64,000 nucleotides of DNA from NCBI GenBank assembly GCA_016081115.2, contig JABTTQ020002608.1, positions 124,001 to 188,000 on the forward strand, in the 5' to 3' direction. Numbering within the stretch: position 1 is the stretch's first letter; each line of letters starts with the position of its first letter. Position numbers and translations under genes: made by a program. The stretch is from Rehmannia glutinosa (lineage: Eukaryota > Streptophyta > Magnoliopsida > Lamiales > Orobanchaceae). Positions 24,901-36,414 of this stretch are shown piece after piece. The notes under the pieces were generated by a model. That model did no database searches, was not told the origin of the DNA, and saw nothing but the letters and a program-made list of their open reading frames with translations.

Positions 24901-26428
24901 TGAAGATCTACAGGATGTCCGTGCGATTTGTCTTCATCCAGTCTTTGGGAGCACAAATGGTTAGTCCAAGGAAGTTTAACGATTCCTCTTCTTCTTCTAT
25001 AAACTCGAGGCCATTGAACTGTTTCCTTGATTTACTCAACTTCCATTTCCTCCACTCACGCAGACGATTTTGGATGTCCGGGTAAGGTGGAGATAGGATC
25101 ATTATATCACTATCCGCTCTAGCGATTTTTCTTGTGTTTTTTTGTGTGAACTACAATTTGTGTGTCTTGAGTTGCCTCTGGCTGACGCCTTCAGCAGACT
25201 TGGTCGTTTCATCAACTACATCCGGAGACTCTACTTCTCCAACAGATCTCCCAGATCTGCTCCGGTGAGTGGCTAACTCGGCCGGTTTCTCAAGCTCGGA
25301 GTGCTTGATGATTCTTCTCCGTCTCCTAGTTTGTACCGAGGAATTTCTGGTTCATAAATAGTGTCATCCGAGTCTTAGGTGCCGGGGCCGGTGTTGGTGT
25401 CTTTTTCTCAAGAGCTGGGCCGTCTTGGCTTGTCGTTCTCCTCCTTTTGACGATCGGAGAAGGTATTTGTGAGTCCTTCTCGACCGTTGCTGCAGGGGCA
25501 GGAGACACGGCTGCAGGGGCGGTGACTCGCCTTTGCAGGGCGAAGCATGTTTGACTTTCTTTGCTGCAGGGGGCGTAGATCTTCTTAGCACCGCAGGGCG
25601 CTTTCTTCTTGGGTGGAGAGGAAACACAATTTGTATCTTTGGGTCGGTGATTCCCCCTCACTCGTGTCGCCTCTCTTGGCGTAGCTCTCCTTCTCGTGCG
25701 CCAGAGAGGTTTGCTCGAACATCCTCTTGTTAACATGAAATGCCTTCCCATGTCTAAGAGGGACTCCTTTCACCTCCATCACCGGCCAATCACTAGGCCA
25801 TATCCTAGGGATCCTCCAAATGAGCCATCTTCCTTGAAGGATTTGTTCCCTACGTTCGCAGAGTCTGCGTAGACAAACTCGGCCAGATTTATTTTCTTTT
25901 CTGCGATGATTGCAGCCATTACAATCGCTTTGCCTTTTGATTGGTCAAAGCCGCCAAATTTGATGTCGATACATTTGGCAACTATGTCCAACTTGACTTG
26001 TGATAATCCTCCTTGTGATCTCTTTTTTTCTCGGTACACTATTTTATCAAAGACAATGGGCTTGGCTATTTTCTTTCCAAGCATCGGCCAGGTTTACATC
26101 GGCCGTTAATCTCTCGATGCTCCTTCTGGCGGTAGTGAGCAATGTTCACCAAATCTCGCGAGAGATAGTCACCGCTTGCTTTCCGTGAACAGATGACTTT
26201 ATTCCTTCATCGTGAATCTCGGCATTCACGAAGAATTGTGCGACCTCCTCCACATAGGTCATCGGATATTCTAACGTCGTAAACGGTTTCGGCCGGGCGT
26301 TTCCAATTTTTCAGCGATTTTCTTCACTAGGGTGTCGTCGGACCCTGTTTCACCATTCCGTCGAAATCCACAAGAGACCTGGTGTGGATTTGCTTCCCTA
26401 ATTTGACAAAGTCGTAGGTTGGTGCCAT
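21950..26428 (-). pseudogene. Sirevirus ORF2 of element B, broken
   Basis: The start ATG is at 26428 (minus) and the stop at 21950-21952, the same length as in A and C. Readable stretches include 25751-25326 (141 codons, Pro/Ala/Lys-rich), 24856-24548 (102 codons), 23451-23215 with RGIIVRIGEWWQQQRN, and 22564-22172 (130 codons) with YFANMSMAQAWDL. The product is hydrophilic with Ser/Pro-rich and Lys/Glu-rich segments. No catalytic motif or membrane span is recognised. Frames shift many times, often where A and B differ at CAG/CTG positions, so some breaks may be artefacts of sequencing. Confidence 0.6.
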
Positions 26429-26909
26429 TTTTCAGGATTTTATCAAAGAAAAACTAAGAGATTGATTTGAAGATAGATAGGGTTTCGAGAGAATTTTTGC
26501 CTTTGCTTTTGAGAGAAAGAAATGAACAGTTTTGGAAGTGTAAGAGAGAAACGGACGAAAATGGTTTAAGTATGGTTTATGAAAGGGCGTGCGGGTGGTT
26601 TTGAAATGTGATCGAAATCAACGGCTTAGATTTTGCACGCTTTATTTAGCATTTAATGTCTCATATTTAATGCGGCAAACATTTATATCAATCATAAGCT
26701 TGGTGTGCGGCTTTATGCATGTACACATCATCATTATCCGACGTATTCCTTAAAACATTCCCGCTTAGTCAAACGACTGCGTTTTGTCATTTTGCTCATA
26801 AGTGACTCGAAACTTATCCTTTAGTCGATTTAACTCTTCTTCTCACAGTTCTCTTAGTGACTCGGCCTATCACGGTGACTCGGTGTAGATGTCTTTCCGT
26901 CTGATGATT
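26429..26909 (-). promoter_or_regulatory. pol-ORF2 spacer of element B
   Basis: This is the minus-strand spacer homologous to 14001-14479. It keeps the TATA-like string (catttatat on plus, 26690-26698) and the inverted GC-rich heptamers (gggcgtgcggg near 26586 and gcacgc near 26635). It differs from the A copy by a few small indels. Confidence 0.4.
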
Positions 26910-27143
26910 TCGAAGCCGATTTGTGTGTTGACTCTTTTTCACTTTTTGTGTTCCATTTCTTTTCTTTGAGTCTTCTCAAAGTTAACTCAAACTCAATTAA
27001 CCCCAACTCATGCTTGAGTTCTTCAAATCTTGACTCACATAATGGTTTTGTGAAGATGTCGGCTAGTTGTTTATCGTTGAGATATATTCCAGGATGATGT
27101 CCTTCTTTTCAACATGATCTCTTATGAAGTGATATCGACATCA
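26910..27143 (-). pseudogene. pol: End of pol (RNase H C-terminus) of element B
   Basis: This is the last 75-80 codons' worth of pol on the minus strand, matching 14480-14710 of A. It includes the region encoding the DIFTKPL-type motif and the codons just before the pol stop. It ends at 27143, where the plus-strand RNase H of element C begins, so the fragment cannot continue into RT. Confidence 0.75.
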
Positions 27144-27445
27144 ATCATGTGTGATAACACAAGTGCAATTGCAATCACTTAAAATCTGTGTTGCACTCAA
27201 GAACAAAGCATATCGATGTCGATATCACTTTATAAGAGATCATATTGAAAAGAAGGACATCACCTTGAATATATTTCAACCGATAAACAAAGTTGGTGAC
27301 ATATTCACAAAACCATTATGTTAGTCAAGATTTGAAGAACTCAAGCATGAGTTAGGGTTAATTGAGTGAGTGACACTCAAAAGACTCAAAGAAAATAAAT
27401 GAAACACGAAAAGGGAAAAAGAGTGAACTCTCAAATCGCCTAAGT
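27144..27445 (+). pseudogene. pol: End of pol (RNase H C-terminus) of element C
   Basis: The sequence starts with CATGTGTGATAACACAAGTG, the codons for the MCDNTSAIAI block of RNase H also seen at 2342. It runs through the region of the DIFTKPL motif to a stop at about 27440. The frame is interrupted. The fragment begins exactly at the inverted junction with element B, which carries the neighbouring codons on the other strand. Confidence 0.75.
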
Positions 27446-27918
27446 GAATCACCATATCGGAAAGACATTTGTCATCGAGTTAGGTGATAAATTGAGTCAC
27501 CGGAGAAGCGTGAGAAGAAGAGTTAAATCAACTAATGGATAAGCCGAGTCATTTATGAGCAAAGTGACAAAAACGCAGATCATTTTTACTAAGCGGGAAT
27601 GTTTTTAAGAATGACGTCAAGATAATTACGCGTGCTGGCAAAAGCCGCACACCAAGCTTATGATTGATATAAATGTTGCCGCATTAAATACGAGACATTA
27701 AATGCTAATCGGCGTGCAAAATCTTAGCCGTTGATTTCGATCACATTTCAAAACCACCCGCACGCCCTTTCAGAACCATACTTAAACCATTTTCGTCCGT
27801 TTCTCTCACACATTACCAAAAACTGTTCACTTCTCTCTCGAAAGCAAAGGCAAAACTCTCAAAAACCCTATCAATCTTCAAATCACTTTCTAAATCTTAT
27901 TCGGTGAAATCTTGAAAA
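27446..27918 (+). promoter_or_regulatory. pol-ORF2 spacer of element C
   Basis: This plus-strand spacer is homologous to 2652-3126. The TATA-like string gatataaatg is at 27666-27675, about 245 bp before the ORF2 ATG at 27919. The inverted heptamers GGCGTGC (near 27712) and GCACGCC (near 27761) are both intact. Retention of these short elements in the more diverged copy C supports constraint. Confidence 0.45.
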
Positions 27919-30900
27919 ATGGCATCCGATCATGATTTTGTCAAGCTAGGAAAGCAAATCCACACGGGTCCACTTTGTGGATTTCGAGGGTATGGTCAAA
28001 CAGGGGTCCGATGATGCCCTTATAAATAAGATCGCATTTGAAAAACTCAAAACGACCGGGCTAAAACCATTTACGACGATGGACTTTCCGATGACCTATG
28101 TGGAAGAGGTCGCGCGATTCTACGTGAATGCCGAGATTCACGATGAGGGGATCAAATCCTCTCGTTCACGGGAAGGAGTTCATCATAAGCGCCAAGGATT
28201 TGGCGAACACCGCCGTTATCGGAAGGAGCACGAGAAATCAATGAAGCTGATGTTGACTTGGCCGCTTGGAAGGAAGTAGCCAAGACCGACTATCTTTGAA
28301 ATGATAGTCTACACAACTAACAAGAGGTCTTTGAAGGAGGACTACCACAAATTGTTGGACATCGTTGCCAAATGCATAGACATCAAATTTGGCGACTTTG
28401 ACCAATCGTCAAAAAGTAAAATTGATCGTAATGGTTGCGATCATAGAAGAAAAAGAAAGTGAATCATTTGAGTTTGTCTACGACGACTCTTCCGTAATGT
28501 AGGAACAAATCCTTCAAGGAGAATGGAGCATTTGGAGGATCCCGGGATACGGTCTAGTGATTGGCCGATGATGGAGGTAAAGGAGTCCTCTTTGACATGG
28601 AAAGGCGTTCCATGTAAACAAGAGGATGTTCAGATCAAACCTCTCCTCGCGCGCACGTAAGAGAGCCTACGCTAAGAGAGCGATACGAGTGAGGGGGAAT
28701 CGGCCGACCCAAGATACAAATCGTCTCCTCTCCACCAGAAGAAAGGCCGCCCGCAATGCTAAGAGAATCACGCTGCCCCGCAAAGAAAGAAAAACAAATC
28801 GCTCCTACCCCGCAGGAGTCACCTTCCCCACACCGTGTCTCCCGCCCCTCAACAGCGCATGGAGAAGGAACCATTAATCCTTCTCCAATGATCAAGAAGA
28901 AGAGGATCGCCACAACAAGGAAGGCAGCTACTTCTAAGACATCGAAGGCATTCACCTTCAATGAACGAGGAGGAAGTGGAGCCGAGAAATCCCATTGGTT
29001 AAGACAAAGAGAAGAAGAAGACTTTCCAAACTCTCCGAGCTTGAAAAGACAGCTGAGTCTGTCACTCAACTGGAGAAGATACCCGACACTGCTGGAGAAG
29101 TAGAGTCTCCAGAAGTGATTGATGAAATGGCCAAGTCTGCCGAGGTTTATCAACAGAGGCAACTTGACGACCCGATTGTAGTCCGAATAAAGTGAGGAAC
29201 AAAGAATGGCCGAGATAACCGAGTCACTGTTGTTGACGGGGTTGTTTCTCCCACCGAAGTAGGCAGGCTTTGAAGGTGTCGAAATAAGTCCGCTACTTTC
29301 AATACACGGAAATGAGGGCGGCAAAGAGGATTATGAAGACGATGTAATCATGCACTCTCCATTGTATCCAGACATCCAAAATCGTCTGCGTGAGTGGAGA
29401 AAATGGAAGTCGAGCCTATCCGAGTGCGGTTTCAATATCCGAGTTCATTATCGGGAAGAAGAACTCTTGATTTCTTGAAGTGGACACGATCTTGCAAGCC
29501 CTTGACGAGGATAATTGCATAAATATACTTGGAAATTCGAAAAAGAAAATGAACGGGCTAAAGCAAATGAGACGCAGAGGCTTGTGACAAGGCCATCATC
29601 TCGCCCTATCACCGCACCACGTAACATACACATCCTCACTTTGACGCCCCATCGGAAAGTGATGAGGATCTCGGACCTCGGGCCGCCCGAGAAGAAGTGC
29701 AATGCAGCAAGCAATGTGAGAATCCGTAATCCTTCATGAGCAAAGGATGATGGATGGACTAGGAGAGTCCTCCAAAACACACCGGGAGATAGACCCAATG
29801 GGAGTGGTGCAAAGATATTGTCACCGTTGTTCGCCACCACTTCCCGACTCACTCGGAAGAAGGAACTAAGGGAATGGCGATCAAACCGGGATAGTAGGGA
29901 CCCGGTCGAGCCAACCACTAATGAAGGTGTATTACCACCGCCCCAATGGTTGAATACTCAATGGCAACAGCCGGGAGTCCGAGACGAGTGACCCCAATCC
30001 AAGTCACTCGGTGGTGTGCGGGGGGAAACTCCCTCCACCGCAGCAAGGTCGGAGGATGCTCTGGTGACTCCACAATGAATCTAGGAGGCGAAGTGGAGAA
30101 GGAACAAACACAAAGTACACAAAGAAGTTGTCATCGGCGAGGCTCGCACAGTTGAGATCGTCACCGGAGGTGCCAATCGCTCGGGAAGGTTAATGACGCT
30201 GGCGATGCGAGTTGAGGCACGAGGAAGGAACAACCCTGGGAGTTAACACTGGCGATTTAAAGTGCAATCCATGGAGTTGAGCCTCCAATGGATGCCACCG
30301 AGAAGACCCTAAGACAGTGACATCGTCGAAAGGGATGTCCAAGGCCTTGCATGAGTTGAGACTACGAGGAGGTAATGAAGGCCAACGGGAGGTTGAGACT
30401 TTAGGGGTAAAGAAGTCAAGTACAAAACATCCTCCCGCTATCATTGATCCATCGAAAAGGAGATAAGTGCACTTCACGATTCCCAGGATAATCTCGATGT
30501 AACCTTTCGGGATCGAAAGGAGACGATGAAGTGAGTCATCCCGTGATCGATCCAAAAGACTCGGTGAGGATGTTCCAACCACGAGTAAGTCCGACCTCAA
30601 GACTACTCGTCAAACTTTCAACTTTGATAAGCCACCCATGGAAATCTCATCATCGTCCGATGACGCTTCGATAAGGCCGAGGACCAGTCAACTCATGTGG
30701 AAAAACCACTGAGACCAACGGCTGTTGAGACACCGAGGCTCAAGCAAGCAGGTCAACTTCACAACAGACCCCACCAAACAGAGTCCATCGCGCAGCTCCC
30801 CTGCGGCGCAGCAGTTTGAATCCACAAGGAACTTCACGAGCACCACTCATCATTGAACAAATTCCGATTTGCTCATGATGATCCTTTTGTAGAATCATTT

Positions 30901-32495
30901 CCCTTCTCTCTGGAGGTACCCAACCTCCCTAAAGAGTCAGAAAGAGATCTCGAGCGCTTCCATAGACCAGATCCTGTCATTCCATCGATACCACCGTTCG
31001 GTGACTATGATTTTGACGCTGGCCGTCACCGCAAGAGGGAACAAGCGAAGTTCGGGAGGTGTTCAAAGCATTATTTCTTGAAATTGAACGGATGGAGAGG
31101 CACGGACATGAGATGGATAACAAAGATGCCAACCTTAGTATCGACTTGAGAGGCATAATAGTCGAATCCGGGAGTGGTGGCAACAAAGAAGAAACAATGC
31201 GTGTGGAACAAGCTAGATATTTGTAACATTGTTCAACAAGTGTTGTCCGGCGAGTGAGAATGCCGATGCAAAGACAAAATTGAGAGAACACATTGAGCAC
31301 ATGCATGAATCTCACATTCTTGAGATAAAGGCATTGCGTGAGCAAAATAAGAATGAGCGCTGCGTATGGAAGAAAACATGGATCGAAAATTCAGCATTCT
31401 CATGGCCGAGATGAAGTTAATTCAAGTGAATCCAATGCTACTCACTCGAGTTTTGCCGCATACTCCGCGCAGCACTCAAGCGAACTTGGCTATCACCGCA
31501 CTCGACTTCCCGCTTGCTAGTTTGTTTCGGGGTTCTCTCTCCTTCGATGATGCCAAAAAGGGGAAGAGGAATACCTAAAAGCACTGAAGGGATCTCAAGT
31601 TGAAAAGGAGGAGCATTGTGAAGGGAAAGACAAGTGAGGATGTTTGAAGAGAAAAGAAAGGGAAGTCTGTTGAGGGGGAAGAATCGAGAGATGTAACCTT
31701 GATGATTGCAAAAACCCCCAACAAGGTCTTGTCACGGTGATATTATCAAGAAACTCCCGATGACTCGCCACTCCAACACTCTGTTGTACCTATGGCCGAC
31801 AAGAGAAAGACAGATTGAAGCAGGGGATGGAGGAAGTGGAAGGAAGGATAAATGCCTCGAGTTATGGATATTCAAACAACATGGAGGCATTCCAAAGAGA
31901 GAGACACTTATGCCATCTCGGATGCCGGAATCGAGCCAAGATCGGTTGATGAATTTAAAACGCTCGAATCAAGGATACTTCGCAAACATGTCCATGGCTC
32001 AAGCCCGGGACTTGTCTTTGGGAAAAGGGTCTCACACTATGTGAAGAAGGCGACGGGAAGCGGACTCACCGACAATCACTTTTTGGTCACTCGCTAGTCA
32101 CTCACCGGGAAAGAAGACCCCAAAGACAATACACGCCGAGGAGGAAGAGGTAGAGGAAGAAACAAAGTGGTGGAGGAAGAGGTTTGGACCCAGGCCTCGC
32201 GCCAAAAACATTAAATACATAGATCCAGGCAAAAGATGAGGGATCTATTTGGCCTGGTTTTGACGAAGTAGCCAATGCAAGTGGCTAAGAACAATGCCGA
32301 GTATGTGAAAAGAATTGAAGAAGAAAATAAAAGACAAACTCAGCTATGGGAGGAGAGACAAGAGAGAATAAGAAGAGAAGAAGTCGCCGGAAGGCGTATG
32401 AAAATAAGAAGAAAGCAGCTGAAGATGAGAAAAAGAAAAGAAAACCAGAAGATGACAGAGCTGAAGAAGAAGAAAGGAGGAAGCGAAGGAGATGA
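27919..32495 (+). pseudogene. Sirevirus ORF2 of element C, broken
   Basis: The start ATG at 27919 gives MASDHDFVKLGKQIHTG, then a frame change. The best N-terminal stretch is 27977-28279 (100 codons) with DFEGMVKQGSDDALINK and YVEEVARFYVNAEIHDEG. A 66-codon stretch at 28995-29195, a block at 30853-31149 and the charged C-terminal segment from 32275 (KRIEEENKRQTQ) follow. The stop TGA is at 32493-32495. The product is hydrophilic, Ser/Glu-rich in the middle and Lys/Arg/Glu-rich at the end, probably coiled coil. No membrane anchor is seen. Role unknown. Confidence 0.6.
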
Positions 32496-32752
32496 AGTGT
32501 TGCTGCCCACCCCTTCATGTATTTTACTATGTAAATACATTTTATGTAAGTCTTCTGTAATAAATCTGTAAATTCTCTATTTTTGCGTAGACATATATGT
32601 TTGCTCTGATACACTTTGTAAACAATTGTGTAAAGGACAAGAATGTTATGATCAATAAAAAAATTGATTCTACGCATACATTCTATGTGAATGCACTATC
32701 TGTATGTATCTTTGCTATTTACATTTTGAATGTTTTAAGTTTTGGCATCATC

Positions 32753-32766
32753 AAAAAGGGGAAAAT
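32753..32766 (+). other. Polypurine tract of element C
   Basis: AAAAAGGGGAAAAT directly precedes the LTR start TGTTGGG at 32767. It has one fewer G than in A and B. Confidence 0.88.
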
Positions 32767-34322
32767 TGTTGGGAAATTTATTGTTTAGATTTTGATGAAT
32801 GCCATGTAAAACTTAGAATAGGAAGTTGGCACCCCATTTTCGTTGTAAACTGCATTGTAATAAATAGGGCTGGTCAAGCCGAGTTAAGTCGCCTATGCCT
32901 AAACATGCAAGAAGACAACCGAGACTAGAAGGAAGACTCATTTTTGCAAGATAGCCGAGTATGGGAAAGAAGAGAAGATGGGAACTCGATCAAGGAGCAG
33001 CGGTGAGATGCGGTGAGTAGAGTATCAATCAAGTCAACTCAAGATAGCCATGTCTCAAGTTGAAGTGACGGAAGAGTCATCCAATGATTGGAAGTCGACT
33101 TTAAGTCACCTGGGGAAAGCAAGGAAATGCATCAAGTCGAGATAATCGGAAGAGATCCGTTGTACGTAAATCAAGGGAATTACTAAAACAAGTAATACCT
33201 CCATACTACCTTTCTCGAAGTGCTCGGTCCCTTAAGCGTGCAAAAGGAATAAACCAATGGGGAGCATCGCACCATGTCGAACTCAAAAGTCAAGAACAAT
33301 TCATACGAGGAAGTGGCAATTCCAAGGATCGCAACAAGACAAGCCAACAACCATAAGTGACTTTTAAAAATAAGCCTATCTCTTCAACGGGCGATTTTTT
33401 GAAAGATCACTATAAAAGGCCGAGGAATGACTCGAGAGAAGGTTACTCAACACGAACATTCAAGCAAACATTTGAACTGTAACCAAAAGTATTCTCAAAT
33501 CATTCAAGATTAATCCTCAAGCCTACATTACGAAGAAAATCAATCCAACACTCTTTGTGAAGGAAAGATAACTTCAATCGGTTGAAGAGGAAATTTTTGA
33601 AGAATCAAGGGTCTACATTCTACGGAGGATTGTAGGAAGGTTCAAGGTCGAACCCGGTCTCAAGTTTTTGGAGGGCTTCGTGATCAAATCCAAGGAGCTT
33701 GAGAAAGTGGTCGTAGTAGCAAAGGCACGCCTGTGAAGAAGGTGAGTCTTACGAGAAGCCACGGTGAGTGATCAAGGCATCTCCGCATCGAGTCCCAAAG
33801 GATCAAGTCACCGTGTCATCAAGACTTGTATCCGGATCATTACCACTCTGTATATCGATCAATACTTAGTGGATTCCTCCAGGAGTTGGAGAAGAGAGGA
33901 GTAGAAGAATTACCCCATCTTGAACCTCTATAAAAACTTATCGTGTCATTTACATTTCAACACTTTAATTCCTGCACCGTACTTATTTAACTCTGCTGAT
34001 AAATTTGCTATCCACTTGATAATCTCTAAGTGCTAAAACCAAGTATTAAATCAATACTAAACCAAATTTAAGGGTGTAAAGTCTTCATTTAAAACAAATC
34101 ACAATCGAGTTAAGTCTTTAGTCAAAACAATTTGAGTTATTCTATCAACACCTCGAGTCAGTCATTGAGTAACTAACTCTCACGATTAACTAACTTAGTT
34201 GTCCATCAAGGACTCAACGTGAAGTATTAAATCTGAATATTTAAAAGGACTAAATCGAAAAGTTGGTATGGTTTATTCAACCCCCCTTCTAAACCTTACA
34301 CTCACACCCCTTGGGACCTACA
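32767..34322 (+). repeat. 3' LTR of Sirevirus element C
   Basis: This 1556-bp LTR begins TGTTGGGAAATTT and ends CCTTGGGACCTACA. A TATA box (TATAAAAGGC) is at 33411-33420. It is collinear with the A LTRs, with roughly a tenth or more of positions differing by eye. The following bases, CAAAC, begin the minus-strand pol fragment of E. Confidence 0.92.
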
Positions 34323-36286
34323 CAAACATGTGCTTGGTATAGCAGTAGACCAATCTACCAAATACATATTCTTTTGTCTTGATCCTTGCAGAACTATTTC
34401 ATTGGATTCAACATCTTTGATCTGGCATACTCCGATGTTGAATCCTACATTGTAGCCTTTGTCACAGAGTTGACTGATGCTTAATAGATTGAAGTTTAGG
34501 TCGTCAACATAAGCAACATCTGTGATCTCCAGTCCATTCTTCTTGATGGATCCCATGCCCTTGATCTCCCCTGGAGCTTCATTTCCTCCAAATATAACTT
34601 TTGCTCATCTAATCTGCTTGAATCTTGACAGGTTTTTGTTGTTTCCTGTCATATGTCTAGAACAACCACTATCCATGTACCAGGTTCCCTAGCATTTAGC
34701 TGTTCCTTGAACCTGCAATCAAGGAAATTAGTTCTTAGGTACCCATACTTGTCTGGGCCCTGGGGGGTTAGTGCTATAAGATGCTACAACCAACCTATAG
34801 CCAAATGGTCTGACTCTAAGTGGTTGCCATCTATCAGTGCCACAATTATAGTGCACATTGGCAAATTCCTTGGTGGTTTTAGGATCATACAGTTGTTTAT
34901 TTTGTCTGTATACTTGTGTGTGTGTGTGTTTTAGCAATTGCTTTCTTGGGGTAGTTGTGATATTTTTGAGTGTAGTGCTTGGGTGTATATGTGTGCTGAT
35001 AGAAGCTCTTTTGCTTTTGGACTCAGATTGAGATGAGTTAAAGTGTACCTCATCTTCCTGATCTGGTTGATCTTGTTTTTTAGCCATGAGGCATATCAAA
35101 GCCTCTTCCTCAGAATCACTTGAGTAGTCTGCTTCACTACTGTCTGAGTTTGTTGCTTCTTTGGACTTGACTGTCTGAGTAGTCTCAGCAGCTAACATGG
35201 CTTTCTTCTTTTCTTGTCTTCATTCCCTGAAGACTTTTATTTCCTCTTCATTTCTATACTTGTTGACTGGTGGATAGGAACAATCAACAACAAAGTGTCC
35301 TGGTTGTCTGCAATTCCAACACAGGTTCTCAGCTCTCTGATCAGCTCTATTTGTTCTTGGATTATCAGCTCTCTGATAATCAATCCTTTGATGCTCAGCT
35401 CTCTTGGGTGGCGTATCTTCCCTTGACTTGGAAGGTGTTGAATGTCTTCTGGAGGTCTCACACTTGTTTCTTTTATTGTTCTTATTGAAGAACTTGTTGA
35501 AACTTTAACCATTAGGGCAATCTCCTCCTGGTCTATGGCTTCATTTGGCTTAGCTTTTTTCCCTTCACTAGCCATCATTGCAGCTGTCTTGGGTACAACT
35601 TTCTCCTCTTGCTCTTTTCTTCTCATCTCAAACTCGTAGGCTTTGAGGTCTGAGAATAACTCATGGTTAGATGTTCTTGAGAGATTCATTGAATGTCTCA
35701 GGTCCATGATCTTCATTTCCCATTCTACTGGGAGGCTTCTTAAGATCTTCATACATATTTCTTTCTGTTTATACTCTTTCCCAAGAGCTAAAATCTCATT
35801 TGTAATTTCAGTAAATCTGGCATCCACCTGATCCAGAGTTTTACCTGCAAGCATTTGAAGGTTTTCAAATTTTTGAATAACAACTGATAATTTTTTTTTT
35901 AATTTGTTATAATCCTTCACAAATTAAAGTCAACTTATTCTAGATTTCTTTTACAGATTTGCAATTTTTGACTTTATTAAACATGGCTTTGTCCAATGTC
36001 TTGTCGAGTATATCCTTGGCCATATTGTCCAAGTTATATCTCTTTATATCTTCATTTGTCCATTCAGTTTTTGGTTTCTCAACCGTGTTGCTTCAAAGAT
36101 CAACTTCTTCCTTCACCGCAAATGCTCTTAGACAAATCTGTTTGTGTTGAGTATTTACAGTGGCCCATCCTCTATCATAAGCCACATTTCATCATGTAAT
36201 ACAGATAGATGAGCCTGCATATGAATTTTCCAATCATCAAATTCTTCAACAGTGAACATAGGATTGCGTGTTAGATTTGCTTCCAT
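34323..36286 (-). pseudogene. gag: Sirevirus gag-protease of element E, broken and truncated
   Basis: The start ATG at 36286 gives MEANLTRNPMFTVEEFDDW, with a stop soon after. The best frame, 35920-35237 (227 codons), carries the UBN2-type gag core (LAGKTLDQVDARFTEITNE, LPVEWEMKIMDL). Next comes an intact nucleocapsid knuckle CWNCRQPGHFVVDC (C-x2-C-x4-H-x4-C, 35321-35280). A Ser/Asp/Glu-rich linker follows (35198-34900). The aspartic protease active site DSGCSRHMTG is intact at about 34670. After it comes the pre-integrase region with DVAYVDDLNFNLLSISQL (to about 34302). The fragment is lost at 34323 where C begins. Gag packages RNA and protease cleaves the polyprotein in the family. Confidence 0.88.
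34914..34930 (+). repeat. (TG)n microsatellite
   Basis: A short run of about eight TG units lies within the minus-strand gag linker of element E. The corresponding place in element A (about 17880) has only a short CATG/CATATG run, so the repeat expanded in E. Confidence 0.6.
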
Positions 36287-36400
36287 GATAAAAATCTTTA
36301 CTTTAAAATGAAAGACTTTGAAAACACAAGGGTTTAAAAACTTTTTGAAAAGATAGAGATCTAGTTCAGTAACCAGTGAGGAAGGCTCAATGAACCAACC

Positions 36401-36412
36401 ATTCTGATACCA
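36401..36412 (-). other. Primer-binding site of element E (initiator tRNA-Met)
   Basis: On the minus strand TGGTATCAGAAT lies two bases inside the LTR end at 36415. Ten of 12 positions match plant initiator tRNA-Met; the last two differ. Confidence 0.88.
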
Positions 36413-36414
36413 CT

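Larger units (their letters stand above)
21676..27143 (-). mobile_element. Sirevirus element B, 3' half only
   Basis: On the minus strand this holds the end of RNase H (27143-26910), the spacer, complete-length ORF2 (26428-21950), an A/T-rich tail and the PPT (AAAAAGGGGGAAAT, 21689-21676). The PPT leads straight into the LTR at 21675. It is almost identical to the matching part of A apart from scattered small changes. Gag, most of pol and the 5' LTR are absent. At 27143 it meets plus-strand element C inside the same RNase H region. The tandem arrangement with A suggests unequal recombination between LTRs. Confidence 0.85.
27144..34322 (+). mobile_element. Sirevirus element C, 3' half with 3' LTR
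   Basis: On the plus strand this holds the end of RNase H (27144-27445), the spacer, ORF2 (27919-32495), a 257-bp non-coding tail, the PPT (32753-32766) and the LTR 32767-34322. The LTR ends CCTACA and is followed directly by minus-strand pol of element E, so C appears inserted into E. C is visibly more diverged from A and B than those are from each other. Its 5' half is absent, replaced by B in opposite orientation. Confidence 0.85.

Noticed and set aside
28635..29324. A 229-codon open frame on the minus strand
   Set aside because: It lies antisense to ORF2 of element C, has no domain, and its counterparts in A, B and D are not open. It is a shadow of the real plus-strand frame.
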